Positions 17,630 through 23,405 of a DNA stretch of 23,405 nucleotides are shown here, in pieces (within the stretch, counting starts at the first letter, position 1; each line of letters starts with the position of its first letter). The translations under genes were made by a program, and so were the position numbers. The notes below the pieces were generated by a model. That model saw only the letters and a program-made list of their open reading frames with translations. It was not told the DNA's origin and made no database searches. The DNA lies in the NCBI GenBank assembly GCA_945878355.1, contig CAMCTC010000076.1:1-23405 (forward strand), written 5' to 3'. This stretch comes from Bordetella parapertussis (GTDB taxonomy: Bacteria; Pseudomonadota; Gammaproteobacteria; Burkholderiales; Burkholderiaceae_C).

Positions 17630-18136
17630 ATGCCCACACCCGAGAAAACCATCGACCACAGCACCTTGCGGCGGCTTGTCGACGCCGGCGCGCAGGTCGG
17701 CGCCGCCGTCGTTGGCGTTGGCGGTGGCTGGGGCGTCGTCGTCCACTGCGGCAGTGCAAGCCAGACGCTCGCCGTCACCCGGGGCAGGCCGCGCCTTTTC
17801 CGGCAGTTTGAGACCCTGGTTGCTTACCTCAAGGCGCTGGGCATCGTCGAGGTCCGCGTCAACACGGCCGAGTTCGAGTCCGGTGCGACCGCTAACAACC
17901 CGGCGGACAAGCGCAGTGCCACGGCCTCGGCGCGCATGAAGCTCGCGCACCAAGCGGTGGCCTACGACAGCTGGTTCCGGGAGCAGGTCCAGGCTTCCAT
18001 CGACGACCCACGGCCCAGTCTTGACGACGACGAAGTGCACCGGCGGTTCGCGGCCAAGCGAGCGGCGCTCGCGCCGCCTGCTGCACAGAGCGTCAGGCAA
18101 CCAGCCAGCAAGGTGGCGAGGAAGGCCGTGGCGTGA
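17630..18136 (+). CDS. ParC-like / stability-determinant antitoxin
   Basis: This 168-residue protein seems to combine two parts. The N-terminal 80 or so residues (TLRRLVDAGAQVGAAVVGVG through RLFRQFETLVAYLKALG) resemble small plasmid partition-associated ParC proteins. Residues about 100-145 (HQAVAYDSWFREQVQASIDD, then PRPSLDDDEV) match the short antitoxins annotated as stability determinants. The ATG at 17630 has AGGA about 10 nt upstream. It overlaps the following RelE/ParE toxin gene by 4 nt (GTGA), so it is most likely the antitoxin of that pair. The family assignments are by recognition of pattern, and the N-terminal part may serve in DNA binding or autoregulation. Confidence 0.75.
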   Translation: MPTPEKTIDHSTLRRLVDAGAQVGAAVVGVGGGWGVVVHCGSASQTLAVTRGRPRLFRQFETLVAYLKALGIVEVRVNTAEFESGATANNPADKRSATASARMKLAHQAVAYDSWFREQVQASIDDPRPSLDDDEVHRRFAAKRAALAPPAAQSVRQPASKVARKAVA

Positions 18137-18408
18137 GGGCGTTGCGCTGGCGGCCGATGGCGCTCGTCGATCGCGAGGCGATCATGGTCTACATCGCGCA
18201 GGACAACCCGGTGGCGACGATCGACCTGGACCTCGCGTTCGAAGCCCAGGCGGAAAGCGCCCGCCAACGCCCTACCCTGTACAACCCCGGCCGAGTGAAG
18301 GGCACGCGCGAGATCGTGGTGCGGCCCAACTACGTGATGGTCTACCGCGTCAGCCCCGAGGCGGTCGAGGTGCTTCGCGTGCTGCGCGCGGCCCAGCAGT
18401 GGCCATGA
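18133..18408 (+). CDS. RelE/ParE-family toxin (second copy in the region)
   Basis: This 91-residue protein starts with a GTG that overlaps the stop of the antitoxin gene (GTGA). It has the standard fold pattern: LRWRPMALVDREAIMVYIAQDN, then helix two with AFEAQAESARQRPTLYNPGRV, then KGTREIVVRPNYVMVYRV and EVLRVLRAAQQWP. The conserved G(R)xxGTRE segment and the final RVLRAAQQWP are hallmarks of the family. It is unlike the toxin at 16682-16996 in sequence, so the two pairs are separate acquisitions. Which target it acts on cannot be read from the sequence. Confidence 0.9.
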   Translation: MRALRWRPMALVDREAIMVYIAQDNPVATIDLDLAFEAQAESARQRPTLYNPGRVKGTREIVVRPNYVMVYRVSPEAVEVLRVLRAAQQWP

Positions 18409-18455
18409 CCGGCGGGGCCCGCCCGCGCGCGGCTGCCGATCGAGGAGACTGAACC

Positions 18456-19550
18456 ATGGCCGAGGGAGACCCCGTCGATCACCTGGGCGGCGCGCACCAG
18501 GCGAATCCGGAGCAGGTCACGCGGCAAGACCTGTATGCCCAGGTCTGGAAGGCGCCGATGCTGCGCGTCGCCGAAAGGCATGGCGTTTCGTCGAGCTTCC
18601 TGGCGCGGGTCTGTGCGGTCATGAACATCCCGCGCCCGGCCCGGGGCCACTGGGCCAAGCTCGAGTCCGGCAAGGCGGACCCGCCGCCACCCTTGCCCGA
18701 GGCTGGTGCGGGCGACAAGTTGGTCTGGAACTGCGGCCGAGAACCGGACATCGTCGCGCCTGCGCCGCCGAAGTCGCCTTCGGTTCGCCCGCCAAAGCTG
18801 CGCAGGCCAGTTGTTGCCCTGCCGTCGAAGCGGCACCCGCTGATCGTCGGGGCGCGCGAGCATTTCGCCAAGGGCCGCGTCAACGATGCCGGTTTGCTCA
18901 AATCCGCCAAGAAGTTGCTGGTTGACCTGGTGGTGTCCGAGAAGTCCCTCGAGGCGGCGCTCGACACAGCGAACCAACTGTTCACGCAACTCGAGCACGC
19001 GGGCCATCGTGTCATGCTCGCGCCCACGGACCGGCACTACCGCCGCTGCGCGTTCGACGTGCGCGAGGTGCCTCGTCAGGGTTATGACCATGCCAACCTG
19101 TGGTCTCCTTGGCGGCCCACGGTGGTCTGCGTCGGCACGGTCGCCATTGGTATGACCCTGTTCGAGACGACCGAGGTGGTGCCGGTCCGGTACGTCAACG
19201 GCAAGTACATCCCCGTCGCCGACTTGCCAGGCGAGCGCAAGCGGCATTCATCAGCCTCGTCGTGGACCACGACGAAGGATCTCGCCAGCGGGCGCGTCTG
19301 TCTTCAGGCGTTCAGCCCGTACGCGCTTGCCCCCTGGAGCCGCCAATGGCGGGAGACCAGCGGCAAGAAGCTGACGAATCAGGCGGTCGGAATCGTTGTC
19401 GAACTCGGCGACGCGGCGGTCGAAATCGCGAGGCTCGTCGAAGAAGGCGAGCGGCAGGCCGAGATCCGACAACTCGCCTGGGAGGCTGAACGACGCCGGC
19501 AGGCCGAGGAAGCCGAGCGGGGGCGCCAGGTTCGTGTTCGGAAGGAGTGA
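18456..19550 (+). CDS. HTH-containing mobile-element protein, cut short by an in-frame TGA
   Basis: The N-terminal part (VTRQDLYAQVWKAPMLRVAERHGVSS with ARVCAVMNIPRPARGHWAKL) is a helix-turn-helix-like segment found in hypothetical proteins of integrative elements. It is followed by a proline-rich linker, a central domain (residues about 125-330) of unknown function, and a Glu/Arg-rich helix at the end (RQAEIRQLAWEAERRRQAEEA). GAGGAG precedes the ATG. The frame stops at TGA 19548-19550 (codon 365) but continues in the same frame for 68 more sense codons with protein-like content. The 364-residue product therefore probably lacks its C-terminus. Function unknown; a regulator or DNA-binding protein of a mobile element is a guess. 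Confidence 0.75.
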   Translation: MAEGDPVDHLGGAHQANPEQVTRQDLYAQVWKAPMLRVAERHGVSSSFLARVCAVMNIPRPARGHWAKLESGKADPPPPLPEAGAGDKLVWNCGREPDIVAPAPPKSPSVRPPKLRRPVVALPSKRHPLIVGAREHFAKGRVNDAGLLKSAKKLLVDLVVSEKSLEAALDTANQLFTQLEHAGHRVMLAPTDRHYRRCAFDVREVPRQGYDHANLWSPWRPTVVCVGTVAIGMTLFETTEVVPVRYVNGKYIPVADLPGERKRHSSASSWTTTKDLASGRVCLQAFSPYALAPWSRQWRETSGKKLTNQAVGIVVELGDAAVEIARLVEEGERQAEIRQLAWEAERRRQAEEAERGRQVRVRKE

Positions 19551-19757
19551 CTCGCGGAATTGCTGGCGGTGATTTCGTCGTGGGGCGAAATGAAGCGCAT
19601 GCAGGCGTTCTTCGAAGAAGCCGACATCGAAGCCGAGCGCTTAGAACCGGGCAACCGTGAACTGGCCAGGGAGCGGATCCGGCTGGCCCGCGCGCTGATC
19701 GGCGATCGGCAGGCGCTTGAAGCATTGCTGGCTTGGAGGAGCCCGGACGAACGGTAA
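19551..19757 (+). pseudogene. C-terminal remainder of the HTH protein after the in-frame TGA
   Basis: Directly after the TGA at codon 365 the same frame reads LAELLAVISSWGEMKRMQAF, then FEEADIEAERL and ARALIGDRQALEALLAWRSPDER before a TAA. It contains an amphipathic helical pattern and a natural-looking C-terminus, and there is no frameshift. A CGA-to-TGA transition would explain the break. Stop-codon read-through or a sequencing error are alternatives. Confidence 0.65.
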
Positions 19758-20035
19758 TTGGGCCTCTTGTGTGCAGACTGCTTGTTGCGCCGTGCCACTG
19801 ATCGCCAAGCTGGGCCGCTGATGACATCGGCGGCGCCGATCACTTCCGCCACCTCGTGGCATACCTCCAACCGCGCCCCGCAGCGAAGCCTATCTGCGTC
19901 TGCGCACGCTGCTTGGCGAGCTGGAACAGGTCGACTGGTGTCACTTCCGTCGCCTCGTTGTCGGTCGCGCCATGCCTCCGGAGATGACCATGAGGCCCGA
20001 CAGCCTCGCTCTTTTGTGGTCGCAACCTCACGTCG
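19758..20035 (+). other. Gap with a possible decayed coding fragment
   Basis: The frame ending at TGA 20041-20043 reads [19 protein letters not shown], then [20 protein letters not shown] from 19882 on, which looks like real protein. A second frame just upstream reads [18 protein letters not shown], so one gene interrupted by a frameshift near 19875 is possible. No start codon with a ribosome site is visible and I do not recognise the family. It could be the tail of a gene lost when the protease-PIN module arrived. Confidence 0.35.
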
Positions 20036-20078
20036 AAACTTGATAAAACTTGATTTTGTTCGCCGGGCGGCCGATAAT
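20036..20078 (+). promoter_or_regulatory. Promoter and direct-repeat operator of the protease-PIN pair
   Basis: TTGATT (20050-20055) and GATAAT (20073-20078) are separated by exactly 17 nt. The expected transcription start, near 20085, lies only about three bases before the ATG at 20088, and no Shine-Dalgarno sequence is present, so the mRNA may be leaderless. AAACTTGAT occurs twice, at 20036-20044 and 20046-20054, with a 10-bp period, and the second copy covers most of the -35. This fits a site for autorepression by the Xre domain of the gene product. Confidence 0.65.
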
Positions 20079-20087
20079 TCAAAGTCT

Positions 20088-21212
20088 ATGCATAAAGTTA
20101 TCCGTAGCGAGAAGATCAAGCATGCGCTGCAGGCTCGTGGGTGGACGCAGAAGGATCTGGCGACTGAACTGGACGTGACGGGTCAAGCCGTGACGAACTG
20201 GATGAAGGGCGCCGACTTTCCTCGGCCGGACAAGCTGCTCAAGCTGGCCACCACGTTGAAGTTGAGCTTCGCTGATCTCGTTCTCAGCTCGGCGAAGGAT
20301 CAGCCGGTCATTGCGTTTCGGAAGAAGGCCGGCGCCAAGACGACTGATGCGCACGTCCTCAAGGCGATCGCTATGGGCTCACTGCTGAAGCCCCTGGTGC
20401 CCTTTCTCCCGGCGTTGCGTTCGCTTCGCGTGCAGATTCCATCGCCGACGACTCAGTACGACGCGCTGCACGCCATTGCGGGAGAGATACGAAGCCGCCT
20501 TGGGCTAGGTGGCGAGGCGGTCTTGTCCTACGAACACCTGATCGGAGAGTTCGGGTCCAACGGTGCAGTCATCGTGCCGGTGCTCTGGGGTGAAAAGCAG
20601 AATCACAAGAACGCGCTCCACATCCGGCTCCCCCAGGAGCAGGTCACGTTCATATTTTTGAACCTCGACACGAGGCTGGAAGACTTCAAGTTCTGGATGG
20701 CTCACGAGCTGGCTCATGTCTACACGCCGGATCTGGCGGGTACGGATGAAGGCGAGGATTTTGCTGACGCCTTGGCTGGCGCGTTGCTCTTTCCTAAGTC
20801 CCTCGCTGGTGTTGCTTATCCGCAGGTAATCCGGCAGAGCAGCGTGGCAAGCGAGATCAATGAGCTTCAGCGGCACGCGAGTGCCCATAGCATTTCGTTG
20901 TTCAGCGTGTTCTGCGAGATCAACCGCTATGCCAAGGCGCACGGCCTGTCAGCCTTGCGGATAAAGAACACCGACATCCATGCGGTCCGCAACAGTCAGC
21001 GAGGCAAGCTGGTCAGCGAAATCTTGTTTGCGCCTACGCCGCCCGAGCCTGCGGCCTATGTCGCCGCGGCACAGAACGTGTTCCGCAGTGCCTTCTTCAC
21101 TGCGCTACAGCGGATGGTCAAGGGCAAAGGCACGGGCGCGGGCTATGTCCAGCAGATTATGGACATTCCCATGCAAGACGCGGTAGCGCTTCACGGGGAA
21201 CTCAGCCGTTGA
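20088..21212 (+). CDS. Xre-type HTH plus ImmA/IrrE-family metallopeptidase
   Basis: This 374-residue protein has an N-terminal Xre helix-turn-helix (residues about 5-62: KIKHALQARGWTQKDLATEL, then GQAVTNWMKGADFPRPDKLL) and a COG2856-type zinc peptidase with H206-E-L-A-H210 followed by EDFADALAGALLFP, which supplies the third zinc ligand. Relatives (ImmA, IrrE) cleave repressors to release a silenced response. The frame is open for 110 codons upstream, but the ATG at 20088 gives the proper HTH start and sits beside a strong promoter. Its stop overlaps the start of the PIN-domain gene by 4 nt (TTGA). The likely role is a regulator or antitoxin of that nuclease, able to bind DNA and perhaps be switched by proteolysis; this is inferred. 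Confidence 0.88.
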   Translation: MHKVIRSEKIKHALQARGWTQKDLATELDVTGQAVTNWMKGADFPRPDKLLKLATTLKLSFADLVLSSAKDQPVIAFRKKAGAKTTDAHVLKAIAMGSLLKPLVPFLPALRSLRVQIPSPTTQYDALHAIAGEIRSRLGLGGEAVLSYEHLIGEFGSNGAVIVPVLWGEKQNHKNALHIRLPQEQVTFIFLNLDTRLEDFKFWMAHELAHVYTPDLAGTDEGEDFADALAGALLFPKSLAGVAYPQVIRQSSVASEINELQRHASAHSISLFSVFCEINRYAKAHGLSALRIKNTDIHAVRNSQRGKLVSEILFAPTPPEPAAYVAAAQNVFRSAFFTALQRMVKGKGTGAGYVQQIMDIPMQDAVALHGELSR

Positions 21213-21802
21213 CGCTGGTCCTGCTCGACACGAATGCCTATCTCCGGCTGGCAAAACGAGTTCGGCCAGCGATAGGGATCAAGTTCGGCCAGAAGGGCTA
21301 TGTGCTCACGATTCACAAGTCGGTTGAGGATGAAGTCCATCGCAGCGCCCGACTCCGAGCGACTTATCCGTGGTTCGACGGTCTGGAGTTCGCCAGCGAG
21401 CGTCTGGCCAAGCAGATTCGCCTCAGCGCAGGAGAGAAAGCTGAAGTCCAGGCGGCCCAAAGCGTTCTGCACGGGTGGGTCCTGGCGGATCCCGAGAGCT
21501 ACACCTCCGGCGGCCGATCGCCGCCTGGAGCGACGGATTGCTGGCTTCTGGCACTCGGCCAAGTCAAGCCGGCCATCGTCGTCACCGACGACCTGGGCAT
21601 GCACGCGCTGGCCAAGGACTTCGGCATCGCCGTCTGGCACGGCTTCGAGCTATTGGACAAGCTACGGTCGGCCAAGGTGGTTGATGCGCCCTTGGTCAGA
21701 GAAATCTACGATGCACTCGATGCCAACGGCGACCTCCCGAAGTCGTGGCGGGAGGCTAAGCACACAGTCTTCGTGAGGTTCTTCGGACCGAAGGCGCGCT
21801 GA
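21209..21802 (+). CDS. PIN-domain nuclease, probable toxin partner of the ImmA/IrrE protein
   Basis: This 197-residue protein carries the acidic residues of a PIN-domain metal-dependent ribonuclease: D7 in LVLLDTNAYLRL, E37 or a neighbouring acidic residue in KSVEDEVHR, D110 in GATDCWLLALG and D127 in IVVTDDLGMHAL. The C-terminal 50 residues (LVREIYDALDANGDLPKSW) are an extension beyond the usual VapC length. Translation starts at a TTG that overlaps the upstream TGA, which gives the first strand of the fold immediately. The coupling to an Xre-ImmA/IrrE gene is recurrent in bacteria and suggests a toxin-antitoxin or abortive-infection pair. A VapB-like antitoxin is absent. Confidence 0.85.
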   Translation: MTLVLLDTNAYLRLAKRVRPAIGIKFGQKGYVLTIHKSVEDEVHRSARLRATYPWFDGLEFASERLAKQIRLSAGEKAEVQAAQSVLHGWVLADPESYTSGGRSPPGATDCWLLALGQVKPAIVVTDDLGMHALAKDFGIAVWHGFELLDKLRSAKVVDAPLVREIYDALDANGDLPKSWREAKHTVFVRFFGPKAR

Positions 21803-21959
21803 AGGTCCAAAGAAGCGATCCGATGTGCGAATCAATGCCGGCGTGAAGCACTGGCTCGTGGCATGCAGACTGCGGCAGATCTCAGGTTGTTAGCGCCGAG
21901 GCTGCCCGTCCAATGGCCCGTGACCGATGGACGAGGCGCCCAGACCTCAAGAGGCAACG

Positions 21960-22503
21960 ATGTTGATCGACACTTCCGAAGCCCCCGAAAAGACACGGGG
22001 CGCACTACCGTATCGAGCCCCTTCAGCGGCAGCACGACCGCAAGAGCTTCAGATGCGGCAGCGCTGAACTTGATCGCTACCTGGCGCAACAAGCCCGGCA
22101 GGATGCCGAGAAGCATGTCGCGGCCTCGTTTGTACTGGTCGATTCAAAGGACGCTAATTTGCTGGGTTACTACACCTTGTCAGCGGCCGTGCTCAATGCC
22201 GATGAACTGCCGCCGGATCTGGCCAAGAAATTGCCTCGCTACGGGCAACTTCCCGTGACGCTGCTTGGCCGGCTGGCCGGCGACCAGCGGCTGAGGGCAC
22301 GGGGGATGGGTGAATTCATGCTGCTCGACGCCTTGCACCGCAGTCTGGAAGCGGCCGCAGGCATCGCCGCGATGGCGGTGGTTGTCGACGCCAAGGATGA
22401 ATCCGCCGCCAGCTTCTACCGGCATTTCAGTTTCGCATCACTGCAGAAAAAACCGGCCAGACTCTTTCTGCCGATGAAGAGTGTGGCCTTGCTGTTTGCG
22501 TAA
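21960..22503 (+). pseudogene. TacT-like GNAT acetyltransferase, frameshifted near its start
   Basis: Residues from 22003 onwards read HYRIEPLQRQHDRKSF, CGSAELDRYLAQQARQDAEK and on to KKPARLFLPMKSVALLFA, a typical DUF1778-associated GNAT toxin that acetylates aminoacyl-tRNA in characterised relatives. The acetyl-CoA site (RLRARGMGEFML) and the catalytic Tyr context (SFYRHFSF) are intact. This frame has no usual start codon before a TGA at 21964-21966. The expected beginning (MLIDTSEAPEKTRGA) lies one frame away from the ATG at 21960, so a 2-nt loss or 1-nt gain near 22000 probably broke the gene. No DUF1778 antitoxin precedes it; the region 21803-21959 shows nothing recognisable. A TTG at 22159 could start a truncated product. 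Confidence 0.75.
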
Positions 22504-22694
22504 GCTGTCCAAATGCCCGTGGACCCGCGCGTCTGTCATGGGCTGACATCGCGGGTCGCGCAAGGGGGTCGTCAAGATGTGCTGTCGCTGGCCCGATCGG
22601 CAATGCCGAGCGTCGACTTCAGGGGCGACAGCGCGCCAACAGCCTCTCGCTATAGTCCTGGCTTCGCCTGTGCGCTACTGCTTATTCACCTGCC

Positions 22695-23243
22695 ATGCCG
22701 CTGCCCCTGCCCGACTGCGCCCGCAAAGCCGCTCACCTGCGTTCGATCACGGTGCGTGCTTATGCCCGAACCGACGGGCTGTGGGACGTCGAAGGCCAGC
22801 TCACCGATGTTTGGCCCGAGCCGGTGCCCAGGGCCGACGGCATGCTGGCTGCCGGCGAACCGATGCACTCGATGTGGTTGCGCTTGACGGTGGACCGCAG
22901 CGCGACCATCGTCGCGGTGCAGGCCGCAACCGACGCCGGGCCTTACGACAGCGCTTGCGGGGCGATCGCGCCGGACTACGGCCAGCTCGTGGGCGTGGCC
23001 GTCGCGCGCGGCTACCGCGACACGATCCGCCGTCTGTTCGGCCGCACCGCCGGCTGCACCCACATCAACGAGCTGGCCGGCGTGATGGGCAGCGCGGTGC
23101 TGCAGGCGCTGTGGGATGAAGTGCCCCGCGATCCCGATCAAAAGCCTTTCAGCGTCGACGGTTGCCACGCGCTGAAGTCCTCAGGCCCGCAGGTCGCGAA
23201 GTTCTTCCCGCGCTGGTACCGGCCCGAGCCCGCGGGCAGCTGA
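22695..23243 (+). CDS. DUF2889 domain-containing protein
   Basis: This 182-residue protein matches my memory of the DUF2889 family of proteobacteria: RSITVRAYARTDGLWDVEGQ near the start, MHSMWLRLTVD, and a conserved CTHINEL plus FFPRWYRP towards the end. The function of the family is not known to me. The ATG at 22695 gives a normal start; the ribosome site is weak. It is probably a chromosomal gene that marks the right edge of the accessory block, since genes before it are mobile-type and this one has the codon style of the core genes. Confidence 0.85.
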   Translation: MPLPLPDCARKAAHLRSITVRAYARTDGLWDVEGQLTDVWPEPVPRADGMLAAGEPMHSMWLRLTVDRSATIVAVQAATDAGPYDSACGAIAPDYGQLVGVAVARGYRDTIRRLFGRTAGCTHINELAGVMGSAVLQALWDEVPRDPDQKPFSVDGCHALKSSGPQVAKFFPRWYRPEPAGS

Positions 23244-23362
23244 AGCCCTTGTCGCGGGACAGCCGCCGGCCCTGTCCGTATCATGTCTGCTCGATGGCCC
23301 GATCGACTGACCCCACGCGGTCATGTCGATGAGGGCGTGGACCAACCCTTGACGCGAAGCCA

Positions 23363-23405
23363 ATGGACATGACGCCCCCGATCCGAATCGACGAGGCCAC
23401 GGGCC
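23363..23405 (+). CDS. Possible start of a further gene at the window edge
   Basis: An ATG at 23363 (or 23369) opens a frame (MDMTPPIRIDEATG) that runs to the window end. Only 14 codons are seen and no ribosome site is clear, so this is a weak call. The 119 bp between the DUF2889 gene and this point show nothing else. Confidence 0.2.
   Translation, partial: MDMTPPIRIDEATG

Noticed and set aside
19758..20087. Extended N-terminus of the ImmA/IrrE protein from 19758
   Set aside because: The extra 110 codons lack protein character, and the promoter and operator lie inside them just before the ATG at 20088.
9633..22694. Search for an integrase, transposase or IS ends that would explain the insertion
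   Set aside because: No protein with recombinase motifs and no terminal inverted repeats with target duplication were found; only the 24-bp direct repeats are supported.

Overview
The window covers the replication-origin region of a GC-rich betaproteobacterium, followed by a block of accessory DNA inserted behind gyrB. The gene order (mnmE, yidC, yidD, rnpA and rpmH on the minus strand, diverging from dnaA, dnaN and gyrB on the plus strand), the DnaA boxes inside rnpA and the style of the proteins suggest Burkholderiales of the Leptothrix/Rubrivivax/Roseateles type. The placement is by recognition, not by a database search.

Core block (1-9632). A truncated mnmE, then yidC, yidD (4-nt overlap with yidC), rnpA and rpmH read leftwards. 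The 290-bp rpmH-dnaA gap holds two DnaA boxes and a -10-like hexamer just before dnaA, and two more boxes lie inside the rnpA coding sequence. dnaA, dnaN and gyrB read rightwards, with hairpins in both gaps. Three perfect tandem copies of a 14-bp unit overlap the yidC stop codon.

Accessory block (about 9627-22694). It starts at the last codons of gyrB. A 24-bp sequence from the gyrB 3' end recurs exactly at 17525-17548, at the end of a diverged, frameshifted gyrB 3' remnant, so 9627-17524 looks like an inserted cassette bounded by attachment-like direct repeats. The cassette carries a primase-helicase protein (an archaeo-eukaryotic primase domain like that of TOTE conflict systems, fused to an SF2 helicase), facing a 1282-residue fusion of methyltransferase, PLD nuclease, SF2 helicase, S24/LexA-like domain and DUF3427-like C-terminus. 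A RelE/ParE toxin-antitoxin pair follows. No integrase or transposase is visible.

Beyond the second repeat lie a ParC-like/stability-determinant antitoxin with a RelE/ParE toxin, a mobile-element HTH protein cut by an in-frame TGA, an Xre-ImmA/IrrE metallopeptidase overlapping a PIN-domain nuclease, and a frameshifted TacT-like GNAT acetyltransferase. Ordinary-looking sequence seems to resume with a DUF2889 gene at 22695.

Taken together, the region behind gyrB reads as a defence and toxin-antitoxin hotspot built by at least two insertion events. The most attractive candidates for little-described biology are the two convergent large helicase proteins in the gyrB-bounded cassette, and the protease-PIN pair, which has a promoter so close to the start codon that its mRNA may be nearly leaderless.
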